NCBI GenBank assembly: GCA_021464525.1
Contig: JADRCO010000899.1
Span: forward strand, 1 to 24,876
Reading direction: 5' to 3'
From: Rhizophagus sp. LPA8_4_AMF
Lineage: Eukaryota; Glomeromycota; Glomeromycetes; Glomerales; Glomeraceae
Length of the DNA stretch: 24,876 nucleotides
Shown here: positions 11,403 through 22,093 of the stretch, one piece after another
How positions within the stretch are numbered: the first letter of the stretch is position 1
Layout: every line of letters begins with the position of its first letter
Program-made: the position numbers and the translations under genes
Notes under the pieces: generated by a model
What the model saw: only the letters and a program-made list of their open reading frames with translations
Told to the model about the DNA's origin: nothing
Databases searched by the model: none

Positions 11403-13170
11403 ATGGCAATACCACAAGAACCAGTATTAAATGGGAACGAAAATACAACTCAAACCTACCAATTTTCGTCACCCAAAGCTGCTAGAACAAAACAACAACT
11501 TAAAAATGGTTCATCGACGCAATCACAAGATGGAGATTATTTACATATTTCAATAACGACACTGGACAGAAACCGTCGCGAACCAGTTTTCAAGTTTAAA
11601 GCTATTGTAAGAGCTTTTATTTTTGAATATTTAATTTTGCTCCAGGCTTAAACGTTCGTTTATTAAACATTTATCTATTATTTTAGACTAATTTACCAAG
11701 ATATAAAAACAGTTCATATCCTTTAATTGAACGTTCATATGCAGAATTTGAGCGATTATTTAATACATTGACTTATTCTAATCCGGAGTGTATAGTTCCA
11801 GCATTGCCTTTTTCATCGAGTAGTTATCAAGCAACCGAGGATGATGAACGTAGAATTAAACATTCTATGCAACAATGGGTTAATCGAGTGGCAATGAATC
11901 CTGTTTTATGTCATGATGAGGAACTTAGATCATTTATAGAAACTGATTTTGCTGTAAGTTTCGATATTAGATAAAAATCAAATCGCCAGTAAATATTATA
12001 CAAGTGTTAAAGTTTTATTTATTTTAGTTTATCCCAGCTACTAAACCACGGAAGAGGACTAGTAGTTTCAAGCTTAAGTTCACTCCCGATATTAGGGATG
12101 AGGATAAAGCATTGGTTCACGCCAAATCAACAGCACATATTTTAGAAGGGCATTTTCTTAATATTGCTAAAACTATTCAAAAATTGGCGGGATATCGCAA
12201 AGGTTTACATCTATAAATAGAACTCTTATTTATCTTTTCTGGTATGCGAATAGTTATTGAAAATTTGAATAATTTTCAAATTATTTAGGGTTAGCAACAT
12301 TTAATTATGATCTTGGAACAAAATCTATTGCAATGGGAACAGTTGAAAATCATCCTCCTTTATCGAAGTAAATTTTAAGTTGATGTTGAAATTAATGAAC
12401 GTTTCAATTTAAACCTTACAATATTTGTTTTTTCTTTTAGTGGCTTACGAAAATTTGGAAAAACACTTCAAATTATCAGTGAGCGACAGAAATTACAAGC
12501 TATCAGTGAAGCAGCTACTCTTGGTGACTTTTTTAGTTACTATGCAATTAATTCTCATGTAGTTAAGGTATATATTTACATAATAGGCAATTTACTTATG
12601 TAATTTGAAGTGACTTTTTTTGGTTGTTTAGTTGATTAATTGGCGTTCATGTAGGAAACTTTAGCAAATCGTCTTAGAATTATTTCTGAACACTATGATG
12701 CAGTTAAAACTACTATAAGCAAAAGACGTTATATCGAACGGTTAAAGTCTTCGACGAACATTAAATCTGATAAAGTTAACGAAGCCTTGGAAGATTTAGA
12801 TTATGTACGTTTCATTCTATGTTAAAAATGATTTCGGCTGGATGAATGATTCTAATTTTTTTATTTATTTGTCTACATTGAAAATAAAAAGGCCAAAAGT
12901 TATGAACAAAATCTTGACGCACGCGTCAAAAATGTAACGAAAAATCTTCATACCGAATTAAAAATATACGAAGAAAATCGTGCCCAAGATTTTTTCAATA
13001 CTGTTAAAGAATATGTTAAAAAACAAATTTTATTAGAGAAACAACAATTGAACGAATGGGAAAATTTGAGACCAGACATTAAAGCGATTACGAAACGTAA
13101 TATGCACATCTACGCATTTGGAGATGAAAAGCTTGATGCTAAAGCAGTCGCCGAGAAATTGAATAATTGA
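11403..13170 (+). CDS. VPS17: Vps17-like SNX-BAR sorting nexin (retromer subunit)
   Basis: Seven exons (11403-11606, 11687-11953, 12028-12202, 12289-12367, 12441-12567, 12655-12804, 12892-13170) give 426 residues. After a polar N-terminus comes a PX domain (about 48-157) with the loop VPALPFSSSS and the segment EDDERRIKHSMQQWVNRV, then NPVLCHDEELRSFIETDF, which is the pattern I associate with fungal Vps17. A helical Vps5/BAR-type C-terminal domain follows (about 190-415), with GYRKGLATFNYDLG and Lys/Glu-rich helices. Vps17 pairs with Vps5 on endosomes and forms the membrane-bending part of retromer, returning receptors to the Golgi. The usual PX lipid-binding RR(Y/F) is RSY here (84-86), so the basic residue next to Tyr is missing. 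A different SNX-BAR paralogue cannot be fully excluded. Confidence 0.87.
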
Positions 13171-13450
13171 TTCTCACAAAGAAAGGCATATGTATAATGA
13201 TGTTCGGTTTAGTTTAGCAGCGGACAATATTAATTAAATTTTTTACTATATTTGTAATTTACGTAATGAGGGATATTATTATTTGTAATATAATTAATAT
13301 ACTGGTAATAATATAAAACAACATTTAGAAAAAAAATATGTACTACATCAAAAAGATTTCTTAAAAAATATATATATCAATTAAAATTTTCAATTAAAAT
13401 TTTGTACAAGAAATAATTTAAAATACTACTTAACAATTGCCAATTTTTTA
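13171..13450. other. Convergent 3' spacer between VPS17 and SFT2
   Basis: These 280 bp of AT-rich DNA between two converging stop codons hold the 3' ends of both transcripts. No exon, RNA gene or repeat is recognised. Confidence 0.6.
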
Positions 13451-14439
13451 CTATATACTATCAACACAACTTCCGAGAACTTTTTTGATAATAGCTCTAA
13501 GCAAAATTTAAAACGAATAAATTAATATTTTTTTTCTTTAGATAAATAAGTTATTAGTGATTCTCACCTTCCGTAAGGTATGTAGCTGGCACTGAAACGA
13601 AATAAGAAAAAACGTTAACAAAGAAGAAAAAAAAAAATTTTAAATACCAATAACTTACCAATACCAAAATAGTGCCATCCATTGAATAATACATAAAATA
13701 ATACATAAAATACCGTTTTGTAGCTACATTTTAAAAATAAAGTTAGTATGGTTTAGTTAAACAAGAAATACAAACGCACTCCTGGTTGCTTACTACAAAC
13801 GCGACAACCAAGGTGAGCACCAATACTCCAAGGTAAACTACACTAGCAAACCACCGAACTTTCAAAATGAATTAATTACATTAATATTTTAATTACGAAA
13901 TAAAAAATTTTTTATAATCCAATTACCTGGAGCAAACATTGTTTTTATTTGTTTCATAAAACCGACAAGGAAGCCAGTACTATAAATACATATCATTTTA
14001 GTAAAAAAAGAAAGAAGAATTTTTACAAATTTTGTTTTATACCTAAGAAGAGATATAATATTTCCAATAGTATACAAAACAGCAAAGCCAGAAAGTGTAC
14101 CAGTAAATAGAATAATGGTAGCCTAAAAGCATAAACAAAAACTGAATAATTACACTCTAGACAGTTCTTCATAGGAAAGAACTTACCAATATACTTATCA
14201 CGAAGCCAAGGACAAAGCTAGTTATACGATAAAATTATAACGCGTTAATAATATTTTACGATCTTTATGCTTAGACACGATTACAAAATACAAAAAAAAA
14301 CAAGTAACGCGAGTGCAGGATACCAAATTCCAAAACCATAAAGTCGCTGTGTCCTTGTAAGTTTAAAAAAGTTGTCAAAAGGACTAGTTTCGTCCATAGT
14401 CCCCTGATCACTGAACTCGAAAGAATCCCACAGCTTCAT
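13451..14439 (-). CDS. SFT2: SFT2-family Golgi vesicle transport protein
   Basis: Eight exons (14439-14324, 14217-14187, 14122-14043, 13979-13927, 13858-13794, 13723-13659, 13591-13568, 13496-13451) join in phase to 159 residues, the same length as human SFT2D1. A short cytosolic N-terminus leads to LTRTQRLYGFGICF, then four hydrophobic segments (about 34-57, 60-82, 94-115, 117-138) carrying the family landmarks GFAVLYTIGN, STGFLVGFMKQIKTMF and YCASYIPYGR near the C-terminus. SFT2 proteins are tetraspanning membrane proteins that assist fusion of endosome-derived vesicles with the late Golgi. The sixth intron has a good branch-site-like TACTAAC. The gene lies head-to-tail with the OPA3 gene (134 bp between) and converges on VPS17. 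Confidence 0.93.
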
Positions 14440-14573
14440 TTTTCTTGTGCAATTTGTTAAAAAACTTTACTAAATGCAAATGCTAGTAAAAAGAGTTTGT
14501 TCCCGTAAGCATGTGATATAGCGCAAAAAAAAAGGTTGGGAAATACCAAAATGTCAATTTAAATCGACGATCC

Positions 14574-15348
14574 TTATGGACCACGGTCAATTTTTTCTTG
14601 TAGATTTTTATTATTATTTTTACTTTCCCGTTGTATCTTAGGAATGTTTAAATTGTACATTCTTTTTGTAAGAATGAAATCTAAAAGATTTCGTAACTTT
14701 TCATAATCATTATTCAATTTTTCATAGTCGGTTTTCAATTTTACAATTTGATTCATCATTTGACCCTTAGATTCTTTTAATTTTGATATTTCTTCTTTCA
14801 ACATTTCTATTTTATCATCCAATCGATATTGACGATCTTTGGAACTTTTATAAGATCTAGAAAAAATATTATTATTAATTATAATCAATTTAGATTAATT
14901 TAAAATATGCTTATTATATACCTAGCTTGTTCCCATATGATCAAACTACTTGCAACTCCAAAAATGATTGCCTCGCCTAAAAAGTTAGCCCCCATTTCTA
15001 CGGCCCTAGATTCAAAAAGTTGTAAATTAATCAAATAAATATCATTTTAAATTCTACTATAAACAAATTACTTTGCATCATTTAGAGGACGAATTTTCTC
15101 AGTTTTTTGTCCTAATAGGTTCATGTTAAGTTTAATTTCAAACCGGCGGGTTGCCTGCGCAACATTAATACACATTTGTCGAAAAGTCGGATGACTTTTA
15201 CTATAATTCTGTTTTTAATAAAAAAACTTTAAGACATAAACTTAAAACAAATTGATAAATGTAAAAGTTATTTAGTTACTTTAATACTATTTGCAATTGG
15301 TTTTGATATTGTGCGAACAAGCAGGAAGGCTAATTTTGTTGTACTCAT
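14574..15348 (-). CDS. OPA3: OPA3-like mitochondrial membrane protein
   Basis: Four exons (15348-15280, 15208-15072, 15005-14922, 14856-14574) give 190 residues. Family landmarks are the N-terminal KLAFLLVRTISKPIANSIK, the segment RQMCINVAQATRRFEIK, IRPLNDAKAVEMGANFLGEA, and a hydrophobic stretch (about 73-92) ending IIWEQARS. This is followed by a charged, coiled-coil-like tail (about 105-160) rich in Glu, Lys and Leu. Human OPA3 is about 179 residues. It is a mitochondrial protein linked to optic atrophy and membrane/morphology control; its biochemical activity is not settled. The C-terminal end, with several Asn and Lys, is lineage-specific. The start ATG at 15348 places the conserved motif right at the N-terminus, as in relatives. 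Confidence 0.92.
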
Positions 15349-16507
15349 TATTTGTAAAAGAGAACGAAATGAAAGTTACAATTATAAATATGTAAATCTG
15401 GCCTTTTTTATAATTTATATCTTGTTATTGATTGGTGAAATCGATTTGTTAATAACATATCACAAAAAATAAATTTCCAACTAATCATAACTTTTTCCGA
15501 TAAATTTTCCCTTCTTTTTTTTTAAGAAAAAAAAAAGAACAAATTGTCAGATTTTGTCATATTGTAAGAAAAAATACGTTTTTTTCGAAATACCTAATTT
15601 ACGTACAATTTATAATAATTATAAAAAGTAATAATGTTTGTAGATCATAGTATAAGTGTATAACTTAGGTTTGCATATGACGTTACATTTCTCACTGAAA
15701 ATTAATACAGTAAAAAACATGTTGCGTTTTTCTCATGTGGTGAAAAATTGAAATCAAATTTATAGGTTACACTTCGCTTCTCACAAATCACATAGCGCTA
15801 CTTCTACATATATATATTTGGCTTTTGTGATCCTTTTTTTCTTTCCTACCAAAAAAAAACGACGTACTCAAATTTTTATAGTCAGCTTTTTCTTCTTTCC
15901 TTTTATAAATATATCTAATTACTTTTATTTTTCTTTGCAAAGAAATTTTTTGAAAAGGTTTACATTTTATTTCCTCTGTATAGAAAAGTTTTTGCTTACA
16001 TCCTTTATAATTATAGAGATTATTAATAAGCTTATTGACTACACTTTCTTTGAGAAAAAAAAACACTAAAAAATATTTCAAGTAGTGTTTAATATTAATA
16101 CTCATATACCTTATTCCTATACCTGCTCTCGCTTTGCTGCTCGATAAGTTAGCAAGCGTTGTTGCAACTCCTTTTCTCCGTATTCCCACCATGTTGAACT
16201 TGGTTGGATAATATTGATCCTAGCTTTTATCTGCTTATTTGCAGTTTTTTTAAAAGAAAATATTTACTTTACATCTATATACTCTTTACTTTGTGGAATT
16301 TTTATTTTACCCTTTATAAATCACAGGATCCTAACTTTATCTGCATATTGTACTTATTTTAAAACGAAATATTTACTTTACATATACTATTTTTTTTTTG
16401 TTTTATAAAATTATATTTTACCTATCATAATCATAAGATCCTAGCTTTTATCTGCATATGCAGTTTTCCATATATATTATATAATTTTTACCCATAGAAC
16501 AAAAAAA
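15349..16507. promoter_or_regulatory. Divergent OPA3/NUM1 intergenic region
   Basis: About 1.16 kb separates the two diverging start codons. Most is AT-rich with long poly-T/poly-A tracts. A conspicuously less AT-rich block at about 16121-16216 has an exon-like look on the minus strand (see findings), and three degenerate 110-bp tandem copies lie at 16216-16500, directly upstream of NUM1. Open frames here (for example minus 15788-16192) look like chance frames in low-complexity sequence. Confidence 0.5.
16216..16500 (+). repeat. Three degenerate tandem copies, period about 110 bp
   Basis: Copies begin with GATCCTAGCTTTTATCTGC or close variants at 16216, 16327 and 16437. Copies one and two also share the segment AAATATTTACTTTACAT. 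The third copy is cut short by the NUM1 5' region. On the minus strand each copy contains GATAAAAGCTAG or a variant. Confidence 0.7.
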
Positions 16508-19500
16508 ATGGCAGATTCTATAGAAAGCAGCGAAAATTCAATCGCATCTACCCCAATTAGAATGTCAACTTACGAAGGGCTGGGACCTGATATCGTGGTG
16601 TCTTCTCCATCAACTCCACGACGGTCTATATACATGCAAACACCGGCGGCAATAAAAAAACAACTACAAGACCAACTAAATGAAAAAGCAAACCAAATCC
16701 AAATGACTGCCGAATTAGGACAAGCACTAGTAAAGCAACAAACTGAACTGGAACAACGAATACAAGAACTTGATCAAACTCAAGGCGATGAAGTTCCTCA
16801 AGAACTTAAAGATAAATTGACCGAGTTAGAAAAACAAGCTAGTGTTCTTGAAGCAAATACAGCCAAAGTCTTCCTTGGTACTAAAGGTCTTACTTCGGTA
16901 AGGAATAATTTCATAAATTTTTTTTATAAAATAACTAAGATGTATTTACATTAGTTGATCATTATAAACAAATGTTATTTATTAATGTCAGGTAAATTTA
17001 TAGATGTGATAGTGCATATTTCTTATCTAAGTTTAACTAATGTATTTTCAACAAAAAACAAAATTTTTCTAGTGTGAAATTGCCATAACATCGTTTTCAC
17101 TTATTTTATTTGGTTTATACAGGGTGGGATAGATTTATCCGGATCTACTGGATCCCCTGGTCCTTCTGCTACATCAATTGCAGATTCAACACCCACAACA
17201 ACTACAACAGGACGTCCAAGTAGACGTGAATTAAACAAAGCGAAAAAACGTAAAGATGATATTGAACTTGCCACCGAAATTGGACAGGGTCTATTAGTGG
17301 AGATTCGACGTTTACAAGCATTACTTCAAGAAAAAGAAGAAAAAATAAAAGAACTTGAAATCGACAAAGCAGAACTGGAACGTATGATCGATGTACTTAA
17401 CAAGCAAATTCGAGGAAAGGAAGAATCTGAAGGTATTTACAATGTTTTTATCCGAAATTTTTGATTATTTTTTTCTTATTTAAATTATTATTTTATTAAT
17501 AATTACATATTATCAATAATACATTAGAACGGTACAAAGACGAAAATTGGAACCTTGAATTATTGAGGCAAGAAATGAGTGCAGAATTAGAGGAACTTCG
17601 ACAACAATTAAATAAAACACGTAATGATTATTCAAAAATCGAAAAGGCTCTTGCGACTGCAACTGATGTTATTGATCAACTTAAAGATAAAGAAGAAAGG
17701 TTGACATCAGAATATCATAATTTAAAGACTCGTCATGACCAAGATATGGCTAATAACAGAAGACATGTTGCTGCGCTTAATCGAGAAAAGAATGATCTAT
17801 TGAAAAATCTTGAAGAATTGAGAGCTCAATTGGCATCATTACAAGCAACCAGAAACATAAGAAAACGAACGCCCGAACCAGGCGCAGGTCCTAATGATGA
17901 TGAACTTGGTCAACCAATTCCCAGTGATAATGATACTAGTAGCGAAGGTATACCAACTGCCTTACAAGGCAAGAATTTGAATAAAGAAGAAACTTTGAAG
18001 GCTCTAGGACTTGCTAAAGACATGATCGGTAGTCTTCGCGCAAATCTTCAAAAGGAAAAAAGTGAAAAATATGAACTAAAGAAACTTTTAGCAGATAGTC
18101 AAGAACAAATTGAAGCAATGCGCTATGAGACAGAATTTGACCCTGCTGCAGTTTACAACAAGAAAGTTAAGAAGAGTAAACGATCAAAGAGATTGTCTGC
18201 GGCAAGTAATGGATTACCTAATATTGACGAAAATGATTCACAGGATGAAAATGAAGATTCTGGTGATGATGATATGGTTATCAATAAAGATAATCGTCCT
18301 TCGTCGGATATGTTTAGACCTCATGGATGGAAACCTGATCTTTTAAGAAAAAGCAGGAATTCAACTCGAAGTTCTATAATGTCAAGTAGGATTGATGAAG
18401 ATATTCCTGGTGATGAATATGACGAAATAGAAGATGATGAAGTAGTCGCTGCACAAAGAGCTGAAGCTCTTAATAATTTAACCAAACCTAAGAGAAGTTC
18501 ATCTCGATCGTCCAAGCAATCGTTGGTTGAAGATCCCGAATCTTTCGATTTTACAGGTGATGCTAAATCTTCAAAGAATAGGGATTCAGTTGTACGTCAA
18601 CGTGTCAACGAATACGAAGATATTGTTAGTAGAAAAAATAGTAAACTTATTAATCCTGAAACCGGCGAGGAAGAAGAAATTAAAGATGATGCGTCTTCGG
18701 TAGATTCATTTACATCTGCTAATGAGACTAATTTAGATTCTAAAAGAGGATCTGCCACATCAAAAAGAAATTCAAAACGCGGTTCCAATAGAGAATCTTC
18801 AACACTATTATCATCAGATTCACTCACTAAAAATATTTCCGAAGAGGTTGCTCCCGGCAAGGAATTTAAAGATGTGGCAGTACAAACTGAGACAGGAAGA
18901 AGTGATTCACTTTCCACAATTCATACTGGCAAATTTACATTCGGTAACCGAGATACTGTTGTTTATGATGCGTCACGTGAATCTAAAGACATTTCAAACA
19001 CTCGTCAATCTGTTGCTTCAGTTCATGAAGACAACAACATTGATAATCGATTTACACTCGATTTAAGTTCAGGTAATCGGAAAAATTTACAAAGTCAACA
19101 AAATCAACAAGGACATTCAGATCCTCCACCAAGACCAACAAATAGTCCACCACCAACCCTCATGCATCCTCCCACTGTCAATTTCGGACAACAAGCTGGA
19201 TCACCTAAAATTCCTCATCATCCATTAAATGTTGGTAGAAAAGGATCTACAGATTCGCAAGATATACAAAATGGTATAGGAAATGTAAGATCAAATCATC
19301 AACATACACTAAGTTCAGGTTCAGTGTCAACTGTTAGTAGCACTTCTACCTCAGCTGAACAAGTAGGTCGTTCTGACACATCCCACGTTGAAGCTGGTAG
19401 CAGTACTGGACCAATGACTGGACCAATGACTGGACCAATGACTGGACCCTCAGGCACAGATCCAAATATCATCCATGCAATCACCCAAACAATGATAGGT

Positions 19501-20414
19501 GAATATTTATGGAAATACACTAGAAAGAATTTTGGTGCTGGAATTTCGGAGAAACGACATAAACGATTCTTCTGGGTTCATCCTTATACAAAAACCTTAT
19601 ATTGGAGTATCAGAGACCCTGGAAGTTATGAACCAGTAGATCCTAAATCTAAGGGCGGCATGTCATATTTTGGTATGTTGAAATTAGTATTAATTTGTAT
19701 ATTTCTTTATTTAAATTAATTGTACAAATAAATAATTTCTTAAATTTTTTTTAGCATATATTGAATCGGTGCGGCAAGTTGTTGATCATAATCCTTCACC
19801 ACCGGGTCTTCATCACATGAGTTTGGTTATTAAAACACCTGAAAGGGAGTTAAAATTCACTGCTCGATCTAAAGAACGACATGAATATTGGTTTCAGGTT
19901 TGTTATATATTATTTAATTATTTTAAAATTTATTAATATTGAATATTAGTAATCTAATGTTATTTTATTTATTAAGGCTTTAAGTTATTTACTACAACGA
20001 CCTGACGAAGTAGGGCAAATAGGACAAGGTCAAACTCCAGGAAGAATTGCAAAAAATGGATCAGATCCATGGGAAAATCAAGCAAATATGCAGAACCTTC
20101 ATAACAATACATCACCAAATGGATCATTAAAAGGATCAAATCTTAGGGAAATTAAGAAAAAATCCAGTTTCAGTAAGATTCAAGCAATGTTCCGCCGAGA
20201 TGGATCATCTTCATCACCTACATCACCACTTTCAACAGAATTTGTAGATGGTCAGCATCAACAATTTGCCATACCAGGACCTTCAAATAGTAACATTGAT
20301 GACGATGATGAGGATTTGGAAAATGTACGTCAATGTTGTGACGGGCGTCATGATGTGAGCAAGTTGGAACGTGCACCTCACAAACATCATCATCATCATA
20401 ATGGCCATTATTAA
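16508..20414 (+). CDS. NUM1: Num1/ApsA/Mcp5-like cortical PH-domain anchor protein
   Basis: Five exons (16508-16897, 17123-17432, 17528-19672, 19755-19897, 19977-20414) join in phase to 1141 residues. The N-terminal third is coiled-coil (about 55-115, 165-320, and again 384-433, including ALGLAKDMIGSLRANLQKE). A long acidic, Ser/Asn-rich disordered middle follows. A PH domain at about 881-1005 contains GEYLWKYTRKNFG, EKRHKRFFWVHPYTKTLYW and RHEYWFQALSYLL, the signature of the Mcp5/Num1-type PH domain. After it comes a basic/Ser-rich tail ending in a His-rich stretch. In yeasts and Aspergillus this family binds phosphoinositide at the cell cortex and anchors dynein for nuclear positioning, and in yeasts also tethers mitochondria. 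The protein is much shorter than S. cerevisiae Num1 and has no visible long tandem repeat. Confidence 0.92.
19405..19452 (+). repeat. 12-bp coding minisatellite in NUM1
   Basis: Three exact copies of ACTGGACCAATG (19405-19440) are followed by a partial fourth (ACTGGACCCTCA). They encode a TGPM-type repeat just before the PH domain. The copies are identical, so copy number may vary between strains. Confidence 0.85.
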
Positions 20415-20960
20415 AAATAAGTTTTAATTAAATTTAAAATAAAAAAAACAATTCATGTTTTATACAAGTTAGCTTTTTTCATATAAGGATTTCCAGAAGT
20501 GAAAAAATTTTTTTAAACAAACTTACTTTAGTTAAAAAATTTATATATACATATTTATTTATTTATTTATTACCTTTTATATATAGCAATTTTGTCTGTA
20601 CACTATAATATTATTATTTAAGTAAAACAGTTTTAACTTTAATTCTTATTATTGTATTATTTATCATGTGATTTTTACATTTAAAGATAAAAATTTATAT
20701 AAAATTAGCATAAATTTTATGTAAACATTATTTGCTTGTATACTATTAACTGGAATTCAAATTTTTTAATTTTTTAATATTTTAATGTACATGTAATTTT
20801 GTTTTCATAATTATACAATACCATCAGTACAATTTTATAATTTTTGAAAAAAAAATCAGTTGACTAATTTATAAAAATTATTTAAATAATTTATAAATCA
20901 AATTTTAATTAGTTAATTATATAATTATATCTGGTATTCCATAAGATTATAATACTAATT
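20415..20960. other. NUM1 3' flank, no further feature
   Basis: AT-rich sequence follows the NUM1 stop, with several AATAAA-like signals (for example near 20437). No coding region or RNA gene is seen. From here to the window end I find no real gene. Confidence 0.6.
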
Positions 20961-21061
20961 ATTTTGCTCATATTTGGCATATTATGTCATTATGTCATTT
21001 ATTGTCAGAAATAAATGATATCTAACAATAAATAATGTAACATGGCAAATATAAGCAAAAT
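20961..21061. repeat. Small hairpin element (about 101 bp)
   Basis: The left arm begins ATTTTGCTCATATTTGGCAT. The right arm, read on the minus strand, begins ATTTTGCTTATATTTGCCAT. About 30 bp of each arm pair with few mismatches around a roughly 40-bp loop. No coding capacity. A target-site duplication is not obvious. Confidence 0.65.
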
Positions 21062-21120
21062 CGATTAATTTATCATGATCATATAAGGCTACTAGGGATA
21101 TAACCATTATTAAGCACTTT

Positions 21121-21219
21121 GTTATTCAATATTATGGTGAATATTAAATGATTGTTGTTATGTGCCACTGTATAGTATAATAACAGCCAATCATTCAATA
21201 TCTACCTTCTTATTGAATA
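21121..21219. repeat. Small hairpin element (about 100 bp)
   Basis: The left arm contains ATTCAATATTATGGTGAATA and AAATGATTG. The right arm on the minus strand contains ATTCAATAAGAAGGTAGATA and GAATGATTG. Arms of about 40 nt pair imperfectly around a short loop. It lies 60 bp from the previous hairpin and shares no sequence with it. Confidence 0.55.
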
Positions 21220-21287
21220 CTCTATACCTAATAACTCTATAATATATATGCAATACTTTTATTATAATCATTGGCAAAGTTTTTAGA

Positions 21288-21405
21288 GTAAAAATCTGCA
21301 CAACTCTGCCACTGCACTATATAGAAATAAATTACAAAAATCTACACAAATCTTCAAGATTTTAAAAATCTGTGCAAAATTTTTAAAATTTTTGTGGATT
21401 TTCAT
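21288..21405. repeat. Degenerate inverted/direct AAAATCTGCACAA repeats
   Basis: Variants of AAAATCTGCACAA occur near 21290, 21336 and 21364, and an inverted one near 21394 (TTTTTGTGGATTTT). The outer pair could be worn terminal inverted repeats. The unit resembles the short CACATAA motifs inside the element at 24324-24595 only loosely. Confidence 0.4.
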
Positions 21406-21531
21406 ACTTTATATATATATATTTACATTAATATGTAATTTTATTAATTTTATTAATATTTATAATATAGTAATATTAAAATTAGTACAATAGCAAAAAA
21501 AAATATAAAGTAACTTTTTTAAAAAATTGTA

Positions 21532-21720
21532 TAAGGGCAGTGACACATATCACGTAATATTTAGTTTAATATAAACTTACCCCCCCTCCCCCCCTTGTCA
21601 GATTTAACAGCCAATCAAATTATTATATTATAAATATATGATTTTATTAAGTGTAACGTAAGATTTTAACTATCTCCCTCCCCCCCTTTAATAATTACGT
21701 AATAAGTGTCACTCCCCTAA
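21532..21720 (-). mobile_element. PIF/Harbinger-like MITE, second copy, inverted
   Basis: The element is 21535-21717 (183 bp), flanked by TAA on both sides (21532-21534 and 21718-21720). The left end begins GGGCAGTGACACATATCACG. The right end on the minus strand begins GGGGAGTGACACTTATTACG. Read on the minus strand, its interior aligns with the element at 424-625 (shared AAAATCTTA, ATTGG and two G runs), so the two are one family in opposite orientations about 21 kb apart. Non-coding. Confidence 0.8.
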
Positions 21721-22093
21721 GTTTATCTTAAATGAAAAATAAAGATTTTCTATTTATTAAAAAAATTTTTGCCAAAATGAAAATTCATTTCATTGATCTA
21801 AATTTATTGCAAATAAAAAGATGTTGTAATACAAAAAATTTAGTTAGAAAAAATACTAAGTTAATTAATAGAATAACATATAGTAATTAAAACGCATAAC
21901 TGTATATTTGTAATATATTGTATTGATTATGTGATTAGAATAATTAGTCTGAAATGATTTTAAACTAAAATTAAAAAAGATTAATCTGTAATGATTTATA
22001 GTTAAAGATTGTTTACAATGGTGTTAAGCTATAAAAAGTCTCTTTTTGAAAAATAAGTAAATCAATAACTGAAAATAGAATAATAATAGAACA
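21721..22093. other. AT-rich spacer
   Basis: Nothing coding is seen. One weak direct repeat (TTAGTCTGAAATGATTTTA near 21943 and TTAATCTGTAATGATTTAT near 21982) is the only structure noted. Confidence 0.5.

Noticed and set aside
15788-16192. Minus-strand open frame of 134 codons
   Set aside because: Most of it is Lys/Phe/Tyr-rich low-complexity translation of poly-A/T tracts. Only the first part looks protein-like, and there a different frame is better.
18321-18917. Minus-strand Ser-rich open frames
   Set aside because: They are antisense shadows of the Ser/Asp/Glu-rich NUM1 coding exon.
20395-20414. His-rich C-terminus of NUM1 as an artificial tag
   Set aside because: The His run is encoded by CAT/CAC codons and interrupted by Lys, Asn and Gly. 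It is a natural low-complexity tail.
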